Of a stretch of DNA of 64,000 bases, positions 45,028 through 58,529 are shown piece by piece; positions within the stretch are counted from its first letter, which is position 1; each line of letters begins with the position of its first letter. The notes under the pieces are model-generated. The model saw only the letters and a list, made by a program, of their open reading frames with translations, had not been told where the DNA came from and did not search any database. The DNA is from Salminus brasiliensis (taxonomy: Eukaryota > Chordata > Actinopteri > Characiformes > Bryconidae): assembly GCF_030463535.1 (NCBI RefSeq), contig NC_132893.1:31725724-31789723 (forward strand). The letters are read 5' to 3'. The position numbers and the translations under genes are program-made.

Positions 45028-48000
45028 AGTTTTTTTTTGTGCTGGTAAGCTGAAGAGTAAGCTGGGAAGCCCGAGACAGCCTCCAAATCCAGTTTTGTTC
45101 GGCTCTGGAACCGTTTCCCCATAAAAGCCTTCAGCACTCAGAACAGCATCATACCTTGTCATTTGCTGAGGGTCTCATGACGGCCACTCGGTCATACTGT
45201 CGCCGTAGCAACGCCAGCAAAGCATCAAAGCGGCCCTGAAATCACAGCATTAACAGAGAAGTGCAGCGTTACAGAAAAAAAGCCCCCTTATATGAGCCAT
45301 CAGCCATGAAATAGCTAACAGACATAATAGAGGCTAATGTAGCAAGCAGGTAATGGAAGCATATACACGATCTGTCCAAATGTTTGTAGACACCCCTTCT
45401 ACTGAATGTATTCAGCTACTGTGTAAGTTGCACTCACTTCTGACACATATGTGCAAATGCACACACACAGCTTGTCTAGTCCTGTAGAGAAATACTGCCA
45501 ATAGAATAGGACTCTCTGGAGCAGATAAACATGAACCTACTGGCACCATGCTGTCTAATGCCAGGGGTGGGCTAGAGGGGTATAAAGACCCCAGCATTGA
45601 GCTGTGGAGCAGAGGAAGAACTGTGTTCTCTGGAATGATGGTTGGTGCCCCATCCAATACTTTTTGGATACGTTTGGGAGTTAGGGAGGATGAGGTGGGG
45701 TGGTGATCATCACCAAACATCCTGACCTCACTAGTTACTCCAACAAAAGCAGGATCAGCTCTTTTTTAATACCCTTGATTTCAGAGGAAATATTGAATGA
45801 GCAGGCGTCCCAATACTTTTATGCAACATTATTAGCATTATATGTTGTTAATAACATTATTATCATTAATAATAATAATAATAATAATACTAACTAGTAT
45901 TACTATTAGACAGGCAGAGGGGTGCAACTTTGCCCCTCTAAGTTCTGTGTGAAGCAAGTGATGATTTAGACATGTGGTCGGTGTAACAGAAGCTTCTTTT
46001 AGCTACATTAGCATTGTGCTCCTGGGTAAGACTCACCTTAATCGGGGTGTACCATTTAGATGCTGTTGGGGGGCGATAGGGAGGGGGTGGTCTGGAAGGA
46101 GCTTTTACAATGGGCTCTTCCACCTCCTCTTCTGGCATTTTGACCACAGCGTTTTTGGCTTTCTCCAGTCGCGCTCCTTCCTCTGTAGAGCCTTTCTCCC
46201 CCCAGCGAACCTGTAGAACAAAGAGGGTCAGGGTTTTTAATCCAGTGCTTATGCCTTAAGTCCTTGACCTGCAGTTGATTTAAGGTTGAGTGAGTGGATG
46301 CAGCATATTTACAGCATTTACAGGGTAGGTAACTGTTGGGTTGGGTAACTGAGGATGGCGGCAGTGGGGTGACTGGTGTGTGCAGCAGTGCTCAGCCACC
46401 CTAGATAACCTGTAAAATCACTAATAGTAATATTCTATGCTCTAATACAGGCTATGGACTGATTATGTGTCATTTTCAATTTAGAAGCCTGTGCACAGAC
46501 ACAGGTTTGGGATTTGGATGTGAACCCCACTCATCGCTGGGATTTCTATTTAAATGAATGTAATTGCAGTTATATGACTACTAAAACTACATGCTTTACA
46601 ACAAGACATATTTCCATCCCACCTCCATGCGTTTGATCCCTCCAGCACCCCTCCCTCCATAGTAGGAGGCATCCACAGTGGGCCACTTCTGTTTAGGCAG
46701 TGGGTCCTCCTCTGGCTCCTGTGGAAGAAACATTGCAGACTGCAGAAATCTTTGGCAAATCACTGAGAAGTCCACTATGGCCCTGGGGTCGCGAGTTGGA
46801 ATCCTGAGTCATGGCGCTTTGCCATCAGCTGCCGGAGTCGGAGAGAGCACAATAGCCGATGCTCTCTCCGGATGGGTAGATGGGCTCTATTCACTCATCA
46901 TTCTTAAAGCTATGGAGTAGTGACACATCCTATCCCCCCTGGACATATCCTATCCCCTTGACTGTTCCATTGGTTAAAACTGTCATACTTATATGCCAGA
47001 TTAAAATTTATTGAAAGGTTAACAATATAATATTGTTGTTGCTACACTGGCATATAAAACTGATACCAACAGGTAAAGCTAGTTATCGTGGACTTGCTAT
47101 CCACTATCGAGCTAACTTTGTGCAAGATCAGCAGATAATTGGGCTCTAAATAAATTAATAAAGAGATACAAAAAACAACTACCACTAGATAAAACACATT
47201 GTGAAGGGGGGTGGCAAATCGGCTGGCTGACTAGTAGCATGATAGCTAATACAGTCGTGGGGGTGGACCAGCTCTAATGAGTAGCATGCTAGCTACATCG
47301 ACTGGCTAACTTATTGGTTAGACCTAGATGGTCCTTCTGTTAGATGATGTCAGAGGGGATGTGTCCAGGGGGGGTAGGATGTCACGACAGCGGCACAGGT
47401 GTCATGTCTCCAGGTGTCTCCAGGTGACCCGCCACTTTCCTCTGAGTGTGCCGGCTGCCAGGTGATGCCACATCAGTGGCAGTTTGAAAAGAGACAGTGT
47501 CTGGCTTTGTATGTATTGGAGGAGATGTGTTGAGAAGTGTTATATCCTTACCCTCCTAGTGCCAGGAGCATTTCTACTGCTAGGGGGAGCTACGATCAGG
47601 TGGGTGCCAAATTGCCGGGAAATGATAGAGGGTGCGAATGCTTATAATTATAGCCTGTCTGTTTGTATGGTGTATTTTCCTCATTTCTGAAGCATTTTAT
47701 TAATTTAATATGAGAAAAGTGGACTGAAAGCTTTAGAGACAGGAGCTATAGTGGTAAACGTTACTCACTGACTTTCACACAATGATTTATTATGGTAAGC
47801 AATCATTTTTTCAGAACATAAATGTCTTATTTAGATGTAAAATCAGTAGCTGAGTATCTTACTAACGACTAATTCTCCAACAGATAAATATAAACCACAG
47901 TCTACTTACAGGAACTGGGCGCGGGGGAGGAGGTCGGGATGGGGGTGGATCCCTAATGACCTGTGAAATAACACATACACACCTCATATTCAGAATTACT

Positions 48001-50145
48001 CAACATTCAACATTGTGTGTTGTTAAGAGTAGCCTATATGTAGTGGTGGGCAGTATGACAATATTTTATCGTATTGTGATAAGTGTTGGTATCGTGGTAC
48101 ACAATATACCTCTATGAGTATATCATGGACATCATCAGTGCTTAAAGAACATCGATTTACTGCACATTTAACAGAGTGTGTGACCAGTCCTATTTAATTG
48201 AATGGAGTGCAGCATATTTTGAGTAAAAATCATGGTACTCAGTATAGGAGAGTATGTGGGTAGCAATGTTTTTAACATTTTACACTGTTGCTGCATTTTG
48301 TCTACATGACAAAATATTGTGATAAATATTGTACATCGTAACAAACATTTTTAAATATCGTGATATAACATTTTTCCCATATCGACCCAGATCTAACTAT
48401 ATGGCATGTCTATGTGTTGTCTGGATGGGTGTTTGCTCACCACAGTACAGCAGAGTGGCCAGAACCACCAGAACAGGGCCAAAGCCACCAACAGCACAAG
48501 AACCAGGAACACTATGGCCACCACTATCCCGTTAGACTGCCATATAAAGACACATGCTCAGGTGAGGGAGAACAAGTCTAATACCAGTCTTCATGTGTGT
48601 ACAGTGATAAAATAAAATTGACTAGGAAGTTCCACTGATTTTCTATAGGTTACTTGGTCCTTAAGTATTTTTTTAGCTGCTACATTACTTCCTCTACTCA
48701 AGCTGATGACTGGAGAGGTACATTCACTTCAGAGTGTGGTTTAGGCTTCTTTACACATCTCTGGTTGTAGTTATGGATATATACCCTATATGCAGTTACA
48801 TCACAAGTGTATTGCTACAAATAGTAACACAGTTAGATGTTAAGAACATGTACTCGTACTAAACAATGTCATCCTGGACTAAGGATAAACTGAGGAACTG
48901 ATCAATGTGGATACTGGTGACATGTCGATTGTATAATACTCACACATGTGGTGGCGAATATCGTGATTGGACTGGAAATGTAGGAGTGACCATGATTAAA
49001 GCTAATCAGCACTTCGATTGAGCTGTTGAGTGAAAAAAAACACATCTTACACATAGAGCTGGGCAATATGACGATATTTTAGCTTATTGTGATCAAATTT
49101 GTTATGGTGATAATAATAAGCTTCTCTAAGCATATGGAGGAGACTGTTGGTGCTTAATAAACACTGATCAGCTGCAGGTTTCATTACTAACAGTGTAATT
49201 AGACTGGGTTAATTAGATGAAGAGCAGCAGATGTTGAGTAGAAATCACTGTATTCAGTACAGGAGAGGATCTGAATAGTAGATTATAAGAATCTGTGGCT
49301 GCTGATGTTTTTAGTTTGTGATTACATGTATCGTGATAAATATCAGTAATATAGTATTTTTACCATATCGCCCAGCCCTACTTACGCATCAAAATACACC
49401 CTGCAGATTTAATCCAGTATGAATCTGCAGAATGTGTAGTTTTTACAGTCTGACATTAATAATTATTCCTGTAAACTGACACAATTCTTACTCAATCTAA
49501 ATACTGAGCCATGTTGGAGCTGGAATTGCTTTACATGGGTAGAAACTAATGAATCTGCAGAGTGTGAATTTAATCCAGTATGAATCTGCAGATTGTAGTT
49601 TTTACAGTCTGACATTAATAATTGTGGAGTTAATTTAATCCACTATGAATCCACTGCAGCGTATGTAGTTTTTTTGTGCAGTTCAATACAGTATGGATTT
49701 AATCCAGTTTCCAGCTAATTAATAATACATTTAAGTAATTAATTTAAGTAGTTACTGTGCAGTGATTTTAATCTAGTATGAATCTGCAGAATATGTTGTT
49801 TTTACAGTCTAACATTAATAATTATGGAGTTAATTTAATCCAGTATGAATCTGTAGATTGTGTAGTTTTAACAGTCTGAAAGTAATTTGTGTGGAGTTAA
49901 TTTAATCCGGTATGAATCTGCAGGGTGTAGTTTTTAGAGTTCAACATTAATAGTTGTGTAGTGAGTTTAATCCAGTATGAATCATAAAGACACTGTGATT
50001 AAACTGACTTAATAAAGTGGCTCCACAGAGCTTAAATAAGAGCAGAAACATGGTTTCACAGAAATAGAAAGGTTTAAGTGGGTCATCTCTCAGGCAGAAC
50101 TTAAAAGGTCAGGCCCCATGCCATGGCAAACAAAAATGCCCTGAC

Positions 50146-50186
<41 letters not shown>

Positions 50187-52495
50187 GCGCACTTAACTCT
50201 ACTTGGCCCTTTGTTTTAGTGTGTGACCGCTCCTTATCAGCGGTCTCATGGCTACAAGCAGAAACCCAAACAGAAGTCAAGAGAAACACATGATATGTCT
50301 GTTTGCCTGCCAGTTCCTAACAGCTGTAGCTCTGTTAATGACCAGCCTGTGTTCTAAAAGTGCAGCAGGAAGAATGCTACTCACTGTCCAACTTCGGTCA
50401 ACACTGGAGCTGGACACAGCACGTAAGCGTCCTTCACAATGGTGGGCTTCTCATCTAAGAGGAAGAGACGACTGCATGAGATCACTGCGGACTGCCAAAC
50501 ATACTCAGGCACAGTGCTTTCATCTAATAATGTGGTACCATTAACTCCTCTAAACACTGAGATAGTTCACAGACCAGTTTCCATGCTGGCCTCTTCACCG
50601 CAGAGGTTTCCAAAACAGTCACAGCACACAGTTACTGACGCAAGATAACAGAGTGGACATACATTGCCGAAAAAATGGTCTGGCCAGCTCAAGCTGGTCA
50701 GCTAAGTTCTTAAGGGTTGGTTTTTTAGTTTAGGTTTGACTGACTAGCTGGTGTATCTGCAGGGCCAACCTGACCAAGATAGTCAATCAGTATGCTGGAT
50801 GACCACCGTGACCAAGCTGGTTGACCAGCGTGACCAAGCTGGATGACCACCATGACCGAGCTGGTTGACCACCATGACCATGGTTGATCAGCTTGACCAG
50901 AATGAGCTAACGGGTTGACCAACTTCACAAAACCGGTCAACTAGTACGACCAGTTTGACCACTAGCTAGGTGAAGCTGGTTTTTCTGGTCAACCAGCTAA
51001 TCAATCAAATGTCAACCAAATGAAAACATATGAGAGCTGCTTAGCCAGCTGGTTTACCAACATAAGGTGCATTTTGGAAGCTTTGGTGACCAGCTTTTAA
51101 CCATCTTGACCATCTGAAACCAAGATTGATGTTAAAGTGGGGGGCAGTGGTGGCTTAGCGGTTATATCTCCGGGCTATTTTGATGACAGGGTTGTGGGTT
51201 CGACACCCGGGCTCTTGAGCAAGGCCCTTTACCCTCTCTGCTCCCCAGGCACCGCAGCAATGGCTGCCCACCACTCCGGGCACACGTGTTCACTGTCACT
51301 GTGTGTGTTTCATTAGTGTGGGGTCACTGCACGGCCAATCTTGTAGACCAAGACTGTCTCCATCAACACTCATGAATGAGCAGGTCTTACTGCTGTTTCT
51401 GCAGCTTTGTTTAATAAGGGTCTGCATGGGTTGGGATGTGAACTGCACGTTAAAGTAAAATCCAACTGCAATTTCAACCAAGCAACCAAGCTCCAGATTT
51501 CCATTCTATGGCCCTGTAAAGTGTTAAGTTGATGGTAACTCTATGTGACATTAGGGGAAATCCATAGCAGGTTTTATTTGAGGCTGTACATATCCTGAGA
51601 TCCTGTTTGTTACTGGGTAATGACATGACCGCGGTCTTCCATGCTTCCGCCTGCCGTAACCAAATTATAGTGAACGAAAGGCAAATTACAGATCCTTCTA
51701 TACTAATGGCTTACTGTTTGGATTGGTAAATATGGCCTACAACAGCTGAGAGCTTAAACATGGGATATGTGGACTGGCTTACTGTAGGATTCTTGTTGAT
51801 TGACCGACAATGTGCAGAGTACACCCTCCGAGCTCCGCCCCTGAGCGAAGCCCCGCCCTCTGAGAACAATGTTGAACGATTCTGAAACAGACGGCAGAGC
51901 TGAAGATTGCTGCTACACTGAAACGAGCTTCAGGTCAAATATTCAACTGTTCATTAAACTTTCCACAGCATACCGTTCACACAAATGCTGGAGGGCTCAA
52001 CGTTAAAGATCTCGATGCATGATTTCTTTAAAATCTGCAAAAAACATGAGAAAAACAGTGTTAATGCACAAAATCTCATAGTTTTAGGACATGCACTGAG
52101 AACTGAGAAAATGGGTCTTACAGAGTTCACAATAGACTTAAGAGCATGGAATCCGTCCAGCACAGGAAACACCTGATCTTTGCTGTCTGCAATATCAGCA
52201 AGCTGGAAAGGACAACACAAAACAAGCCAAAATAGTAAATTGCAGTAACCATTACAAGCTACTGTTTTTACACACATTTCCTCAGGCTTCTACTCTCCAA
52301 ACACCAAAGCTGCAATTAGAAGCAGTCTTGGGATTTTCCACTTTTTACAGGATTAAACAAGCTGGCTAAAGAGGCTAACAATAAGTAGAAGGTGGTTAGG
52401 TATCAAAAAGCATGATGCAAATCAATTATATGTTACATGCACATCCTAACCATCATCATACACTATAAAAATATCAATAAATATAAAAAAAACAC

Positions 52496-52561
<66 letters not shown>

Positions 52562-55500
52562 AGTAATTCAAATGTACTCATCCCTGCTGAACAAACACCT
52601 GGCCAGCTCAAGCTACTAGGGTATGTTTTTGGTGGAGTTTGATGGTTTATCTGGTCTAGGATCCACCTGACCAAGCTAGACAACCAGTATGACATAGCTT
52701 GGCCTAGTTGACCAGCATGACCAGCAAAATCAAGCTGGTCGACCAGCATGATCAAAATTAAATAAAACCTATGCTATTCTGGCCAAGAGCAGGTTAACCA
52801 GCTGGCTCAATAGCAAAAGCTGGTCTTGAGCTGGATTTTCAGCAGGTGTAGAGTGTATGGATAATATAAGCATCATGCTAGTTGCTACCACCTTCTACTT
52901 ACTGTTAGCCACTTTAGCTAGACTGCTGGATGTAACTACTGCCCATTTACGTTCATTCACTGTCAGCTAAATTAGCTGCTTGTTGCTTGTTGTCGAAAAG
53001 AACGAACTATTTTTTAAGGCCTGAGAGCTGCCAGCTCTGTTCTCCAGATAATGCACAACAAGCAGCCTGTCCATGGCAACGCTAATCCAATCACAGCCCC
53101 AGATCAGATCCTGCATGGACAACAACATCAATTTCAGCTAAACTCAATTTCTATTATATATCCAGCATTCATTACTGTTCAAATTCTTATACATCATCCT
53201 ACAGAGATTAGACTGCTCTGTGTTTACTGTAAAAAACATTTTAAAATACATAAATAAATAAATAAATACACAAATTGGCTGATTGGTCAATATAGTAAAA
53301 TTTTCATCATCATAAAAAAAAAAAACTTCTCACATCAATGTAAAAAAATATATTTTAGTATTACTATATTATTAATATTATTATTTAAATATAATATACA
53401 TTTATTACTTTTAGATTGCTGAGTTGTTTTGTTTAATGTTCTTTTTACTATATTGACCAATTACCCACATTTCATTATTATTCTTTATTCATTATTATTC
53501 TTATTATTCTATTATTCTTCATTTATTTTATAATTTTTCATTACTTTTTAATTTATTTTATTACAATGTATGCAAAACTGATGTCAATGGATAGGATCCA
53601 ATGGCTATTGGAACACTTTATTCTATAAAACTATATTATGCACAGTGAAAAGTAATAATAAATAATAATTTCAGTTTATATTAAACATCTTTATCAATTA
53701 AATCACTCAATTAAACTATTTGAACTGGAAATCTAAACAAATCTATTACTTAATACATTGTATTTATCTTTATAATGGTAGGCTTATAATAATATATTCC
53801 ACTCAACTTCCATTTAATTCGTCTGTTACTTTAATGGCCAATTATCCCAATTTCCAATGACCCTATCCATCGGATCAGCCACACCATCCAGCTCTACCAC
53901 TCAACTCAGGTGAAAAAGTGTCATTTGGACGGTCAGCCTAACACACACACTGATTTATCAAAGATCAATGTGTCTTACATACTTGCTGGGCATCGAAGTC
54001 CTTCACCCCCACACAGTACACACGGGCACCGTACTGTCTCGCTGCATCAGCCTGCATGTGCAGAGACACAGGTGTAAAACATTTGATTTGATTAAGGGGC
54101 TTTAAGAGCTGTTATAGGTTCATATATGAAAATTCCCTAATTATCAAAAACCTGCCAAAGTATCAGTCACGGCTGTGATGTCACAACACATTTACATACA
54201 AACACCCATCCAGCCTACAGCAGTTTAGCTCCGCCCATTGACGGAGAGTGTCGTTACTGCAGACAGCCTGCAGCAGTTTAGCTCCGCCCATTGACAGTGT
54301 TGACTGCAGACAGCCTGCAGCAGTTTAGCTCCGCCCATTAACAGATAGTGTCATTACTGCAGACAGCCTGCACCAGTTTAGCTCCGCCCATTAACAGATA
54401 GTGTCATTACTGCAGACAGCCTGCACCAGTTTAGCTCCGCCCATTGACGGAGAGTGTCGTTACTGCAGACAGCCTGCACCAGTTTAGCTCCGCCCATTGA
54501 CGGAGAGTGTTGTTACTGCAGACAGCCTGTAGCAGAGTTACTGGAGTGCTGGATGTGGGGAATTTTTGATAATGTGGCGTCCTCACCTGATTCACTGCAA
54601 GGTCGTGCGGGTAGACCTCCAATTTCCCATCAGTCAGTGCAATAATAATACTGGATGCTCTTATGCTCTGAGCTTTCATTTGTTCTATGACCTGAAAAAG
54701 GAAACAACAACATCCGAATGCTCAGATCTACTATATCCGTTATATCCACTACATGGACAAAAGTATTGGGACACCTGACCATTCTCCCAAAATCAAGGGC
54801 ATTAAAAAAAAGTGTATCCTAATTTTGTTGGAGTAACTGTCTCTAATGACCAGAGAAGAAGGCTTTCTGCTAGATTTGGAGGAGGAGGAGCACTGCTGTG
54901 AGGATTTGATTGCATTTAGAGAAACGAGAACATTAGAGAAGTCAGGACATCAGGACCTCATCCCCAACTCCCCACCCTGGACAGACCGCTCAGATTCACA
55001 GACAGTGACGTATCTAGAACTTCCAGAAGGCCTGCATTTTTTTCACATGTACAGAACACTTACCTTTTTAATGCCTTCATGCATGTATGTTTCACCAGCA
55101 GGTCTGATCTTACTCAAGCGCTCCAACCCCACATTAATAGAAGGCCTGTTAGAAGTACACAAGACGGAGCTCAGTGCACATTCTGCAGGTATAAGATAAC
55201 TGCCATAGCTGAGACACCAAGCTCGATCATATCAGTGCATAGGGGCCTAAATTACAGATCTGCACAACATCTCACCCACAAAGAATGCAAACCATGCATG
55301 TTAGCTGTGCAGCACTGGTAGAGACTCCAGTATACATGCCGTTCCTCTCAGGAACGAGCTGAGCAGCCCTGGTTTGAGAGTAATGATCAGCTCTGCAGAG
55401 TTTATACAGTTTAGACACTACGAGGTAGGACATCTCCAGCCCTGCGTACCAGTGGGTAGTTCTGGGTGTTCGCCTGAGGATGAGCAGAAGAACTCACCTG

Positions 55501-57765
55501 TCTCCAGTGAGGGGCAGAATCACCTCTGCTTTGGAGGAGAAGACTATGAAAGACACCCTCATCTTTGGACTGCAAGAGAGAAGAGATGGAAGAGGGTCTG
55601 AGGTGGCTTTGCACATTAGCTTGTGAAAGACTGGAAATGGGTGTGTTGATCTATGTAACGATACAGAGAGCTGCACGTGCGGTGAGTGTAATTCACTATC
55701 ACGCCATGCTTTGTGCGCCCCCTTATGGACAAGCTGACAGCTCCAGAAGCTTGATCTGAAGGTAAAGAAGCATGTGGGTTGAGGCGGTAGAGTAATACTA
55801 CAGGATTTTACACTAATATGACTCTATGGGTTACGCAGCGTTACACAGCAGTTCTAGAGAGATGCTCTTGTCCTGCAGCTCCACCACCAAAGCTCCATAG
55901 TGCAGCAGCAGCAGCGCTCCGGCCCGGGGTGGGTCAGTGGAGCATCAGCCTGATTCTAAAGCTGCTGTTTTAAGGTTGATAGAAACACAACTGATACCAA
56001 CTGAACCCAACATCATCAATCAAATCCAATGGTGGGCTTGTGAGTGTGTTGTTACACTCTTAGTAGAAAAGTGTTTGATAGTGCTCATTTCTGCCAGCAC
56101 CCCGTGTTAAGCTAGTGCCACAGTCATGGGGTGTTAGCTTAAAAAGGGGCTGTTAAGCAATTAAGCTTATTAGCTTATGTTTGATCTGATTGAGTTTTAC
56201 TGGCAAGAATTTCAGTTGGGCTTTTTTTCAAAGCATGAATATGAAGGTATTACTTTTTATGATTCATAATTTATGACATTTGTATTATATTTTGTTATTT
56301 TATTATATTATATATTGTAATATTTTATTATATTTATATTTTATTTACATGATTATTATTTTTTGATATTTTTATTTGTAGTATTTTTATGGGGTAAGTT
56401 ATTGTAAAATATTACGATTATATATAAATCCTAGGGGAAATATTATGATATAGTATTGGTGTTATTATTGGTACTTTTATAATAATAATAATAATAATAA
56501 TAATTATTATTATTATTATTATTATTATTAATAAATATACATACATAGAAGTGAAAGAATAGATTTAGATTTATTTTATTTTGGTAGAAACATATATACA
56601 TATAGTGAAATATTATGACATATTATTGGTACTTTTATTATTATTGTTGATACGTGAATAATATATATAATATTTTATATACAATATAATAATATAATCA
56701 TTTCTATATAATAATAATCAACTAAAAGTACCAATAATTATATATTATTGATTATTATTATTATAAATCAATTACAACAACAAAATATATTATAAATATT
56801 AATTCTATTCATTTACTTTTATTCATGTCACTCTCCAGAACATCAACTTTACAGGACAAGGAAAAGACCTTCTTAACTTTCAAAGGAAGTCAATATAAAA
56901 AGATTAGATTCTGAATCATTCTAGAGCATTTCTATTGGTCCATGTCATCATGAGATTCTGACAATATTGTGTTATGAACAACTGTCAGATCCACAATTAT
57001 ATCAAACAAACACCAACAACGGAGATACAAGGTTAAAACAACAGCATACAAAATCCTACTAACAGAATTCCAATACAAGAACTACACACAGTGCAGCCCA
57101 AACACACACACACAGCCCAAACACACCCATGTGGGAGTTACGACTGATGCTGAGGAGAAACAGAGCGAAGTCTAAATTCACCATGTTCACCACAGTGTGT
57201 GTCAGCAGAGTCCCTCCTGTCCCAGCATCAGTCTACTGAACTTTCCTCCAGGCCTCGGGCCGTGTTAACTAGGTCACACAGCCACAGTCCCCTCCACACA
57301 CAACACAACACAAGCATCATAAAACGGTCTGAAGTTAAACATAGTAATACACCATTAAGCTTATATTTAGCCTCACATGTGTTCACAGTGTGTGGTGTGT
57401 CCTGTGGTGAGTACTGAAGCACTGAACCACTGGTAGGAGTCACTCTCCAAGCACAACTGCAGAGACAGCAGAGACAGCTTACCTTACGAAGCGATTGGTT
57501 AGCTGCTCCACAAATCCATATATCTCCAGCCAGTCGTCCGACACACTCCCGGACCTGGAATGATGGCAAATGTTTTCATGCCTTTGTGAGATAAACAGGC
57601 CCTTATAAGGGCTCTAAAGTGCTACAGAAGGCCACTCGCTTGGGCTTCAAAAGAAAAGCCCCCCGAAAATAGCAGATCCAACTGCTAACGTGTTCTTATT
57701 ATAGACATACTGCAGATGTGAAGAATTTTAGGATTCGAGGGGAGGGCGAGAGGCAAAAGAAGAGG

Positions 57766-57834
<69 letters not shown>

Positions 57835-58498
57835 GCGCTGGTTTTTCTACATTCATGAGACAGTATGCATATACATTCAAGTACTGTTGCTGTTACTGCT
57901 TCTGCTGCCATATGCATCCATTAATGGCCACAGTACTGGCCACTTCCAGCATGATTAAGCACCCCGTCCCAGAGCCAACGCCTCTCAAACTGGTCCTGAG
58001 AAATATGCTGGAACTGTTGGACATATTGTGGAATTCCTGTCATGGAGAATTTTAATTAAATGAAGTATTATAGTGTTTCTAATGAAGTGCTTAGTGAGTG
58101 CATACAGATATTGACAAATTGACAAAAGTATTAAGACACCTGCCACCTGCGTATCTGTCTCTACTGTCCAGTGAGATGAGTGATGTTCAGTGAGGATCAG
58201 GATGTTGGATCATCAACACCTGACCCCACCACACCACATCCCCAACAAACCAACTCATCCCATATGCCTCTGCTCCACTGCTCAATGCTGGGGGGGCTTT
58301 TTTAGATCCCTATAGCCAGGCCTGGCATTAGGCAGCATGGTACCAATAGGTTCATGATTATTGATCTGCTTCAGGTAGTCCTAATCTATTGGCAGTACTT
58401 CTTCTGTACAGGGACTAGACAAGCTGCGTGTGTGTGTGTGCATTTGCACATCTGTGTCAGCAATGGGGGGACCTTCATAAACTCTACTATATCAAACA

Positions 58499-58529
<31 letters not shown>

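Noticed and set aside
44877-45137. Minus frame rich in TH repeats
   Set aside because: TG microsatellites at 44891-44910 and about 44995-45024 within an antxr2 intron.
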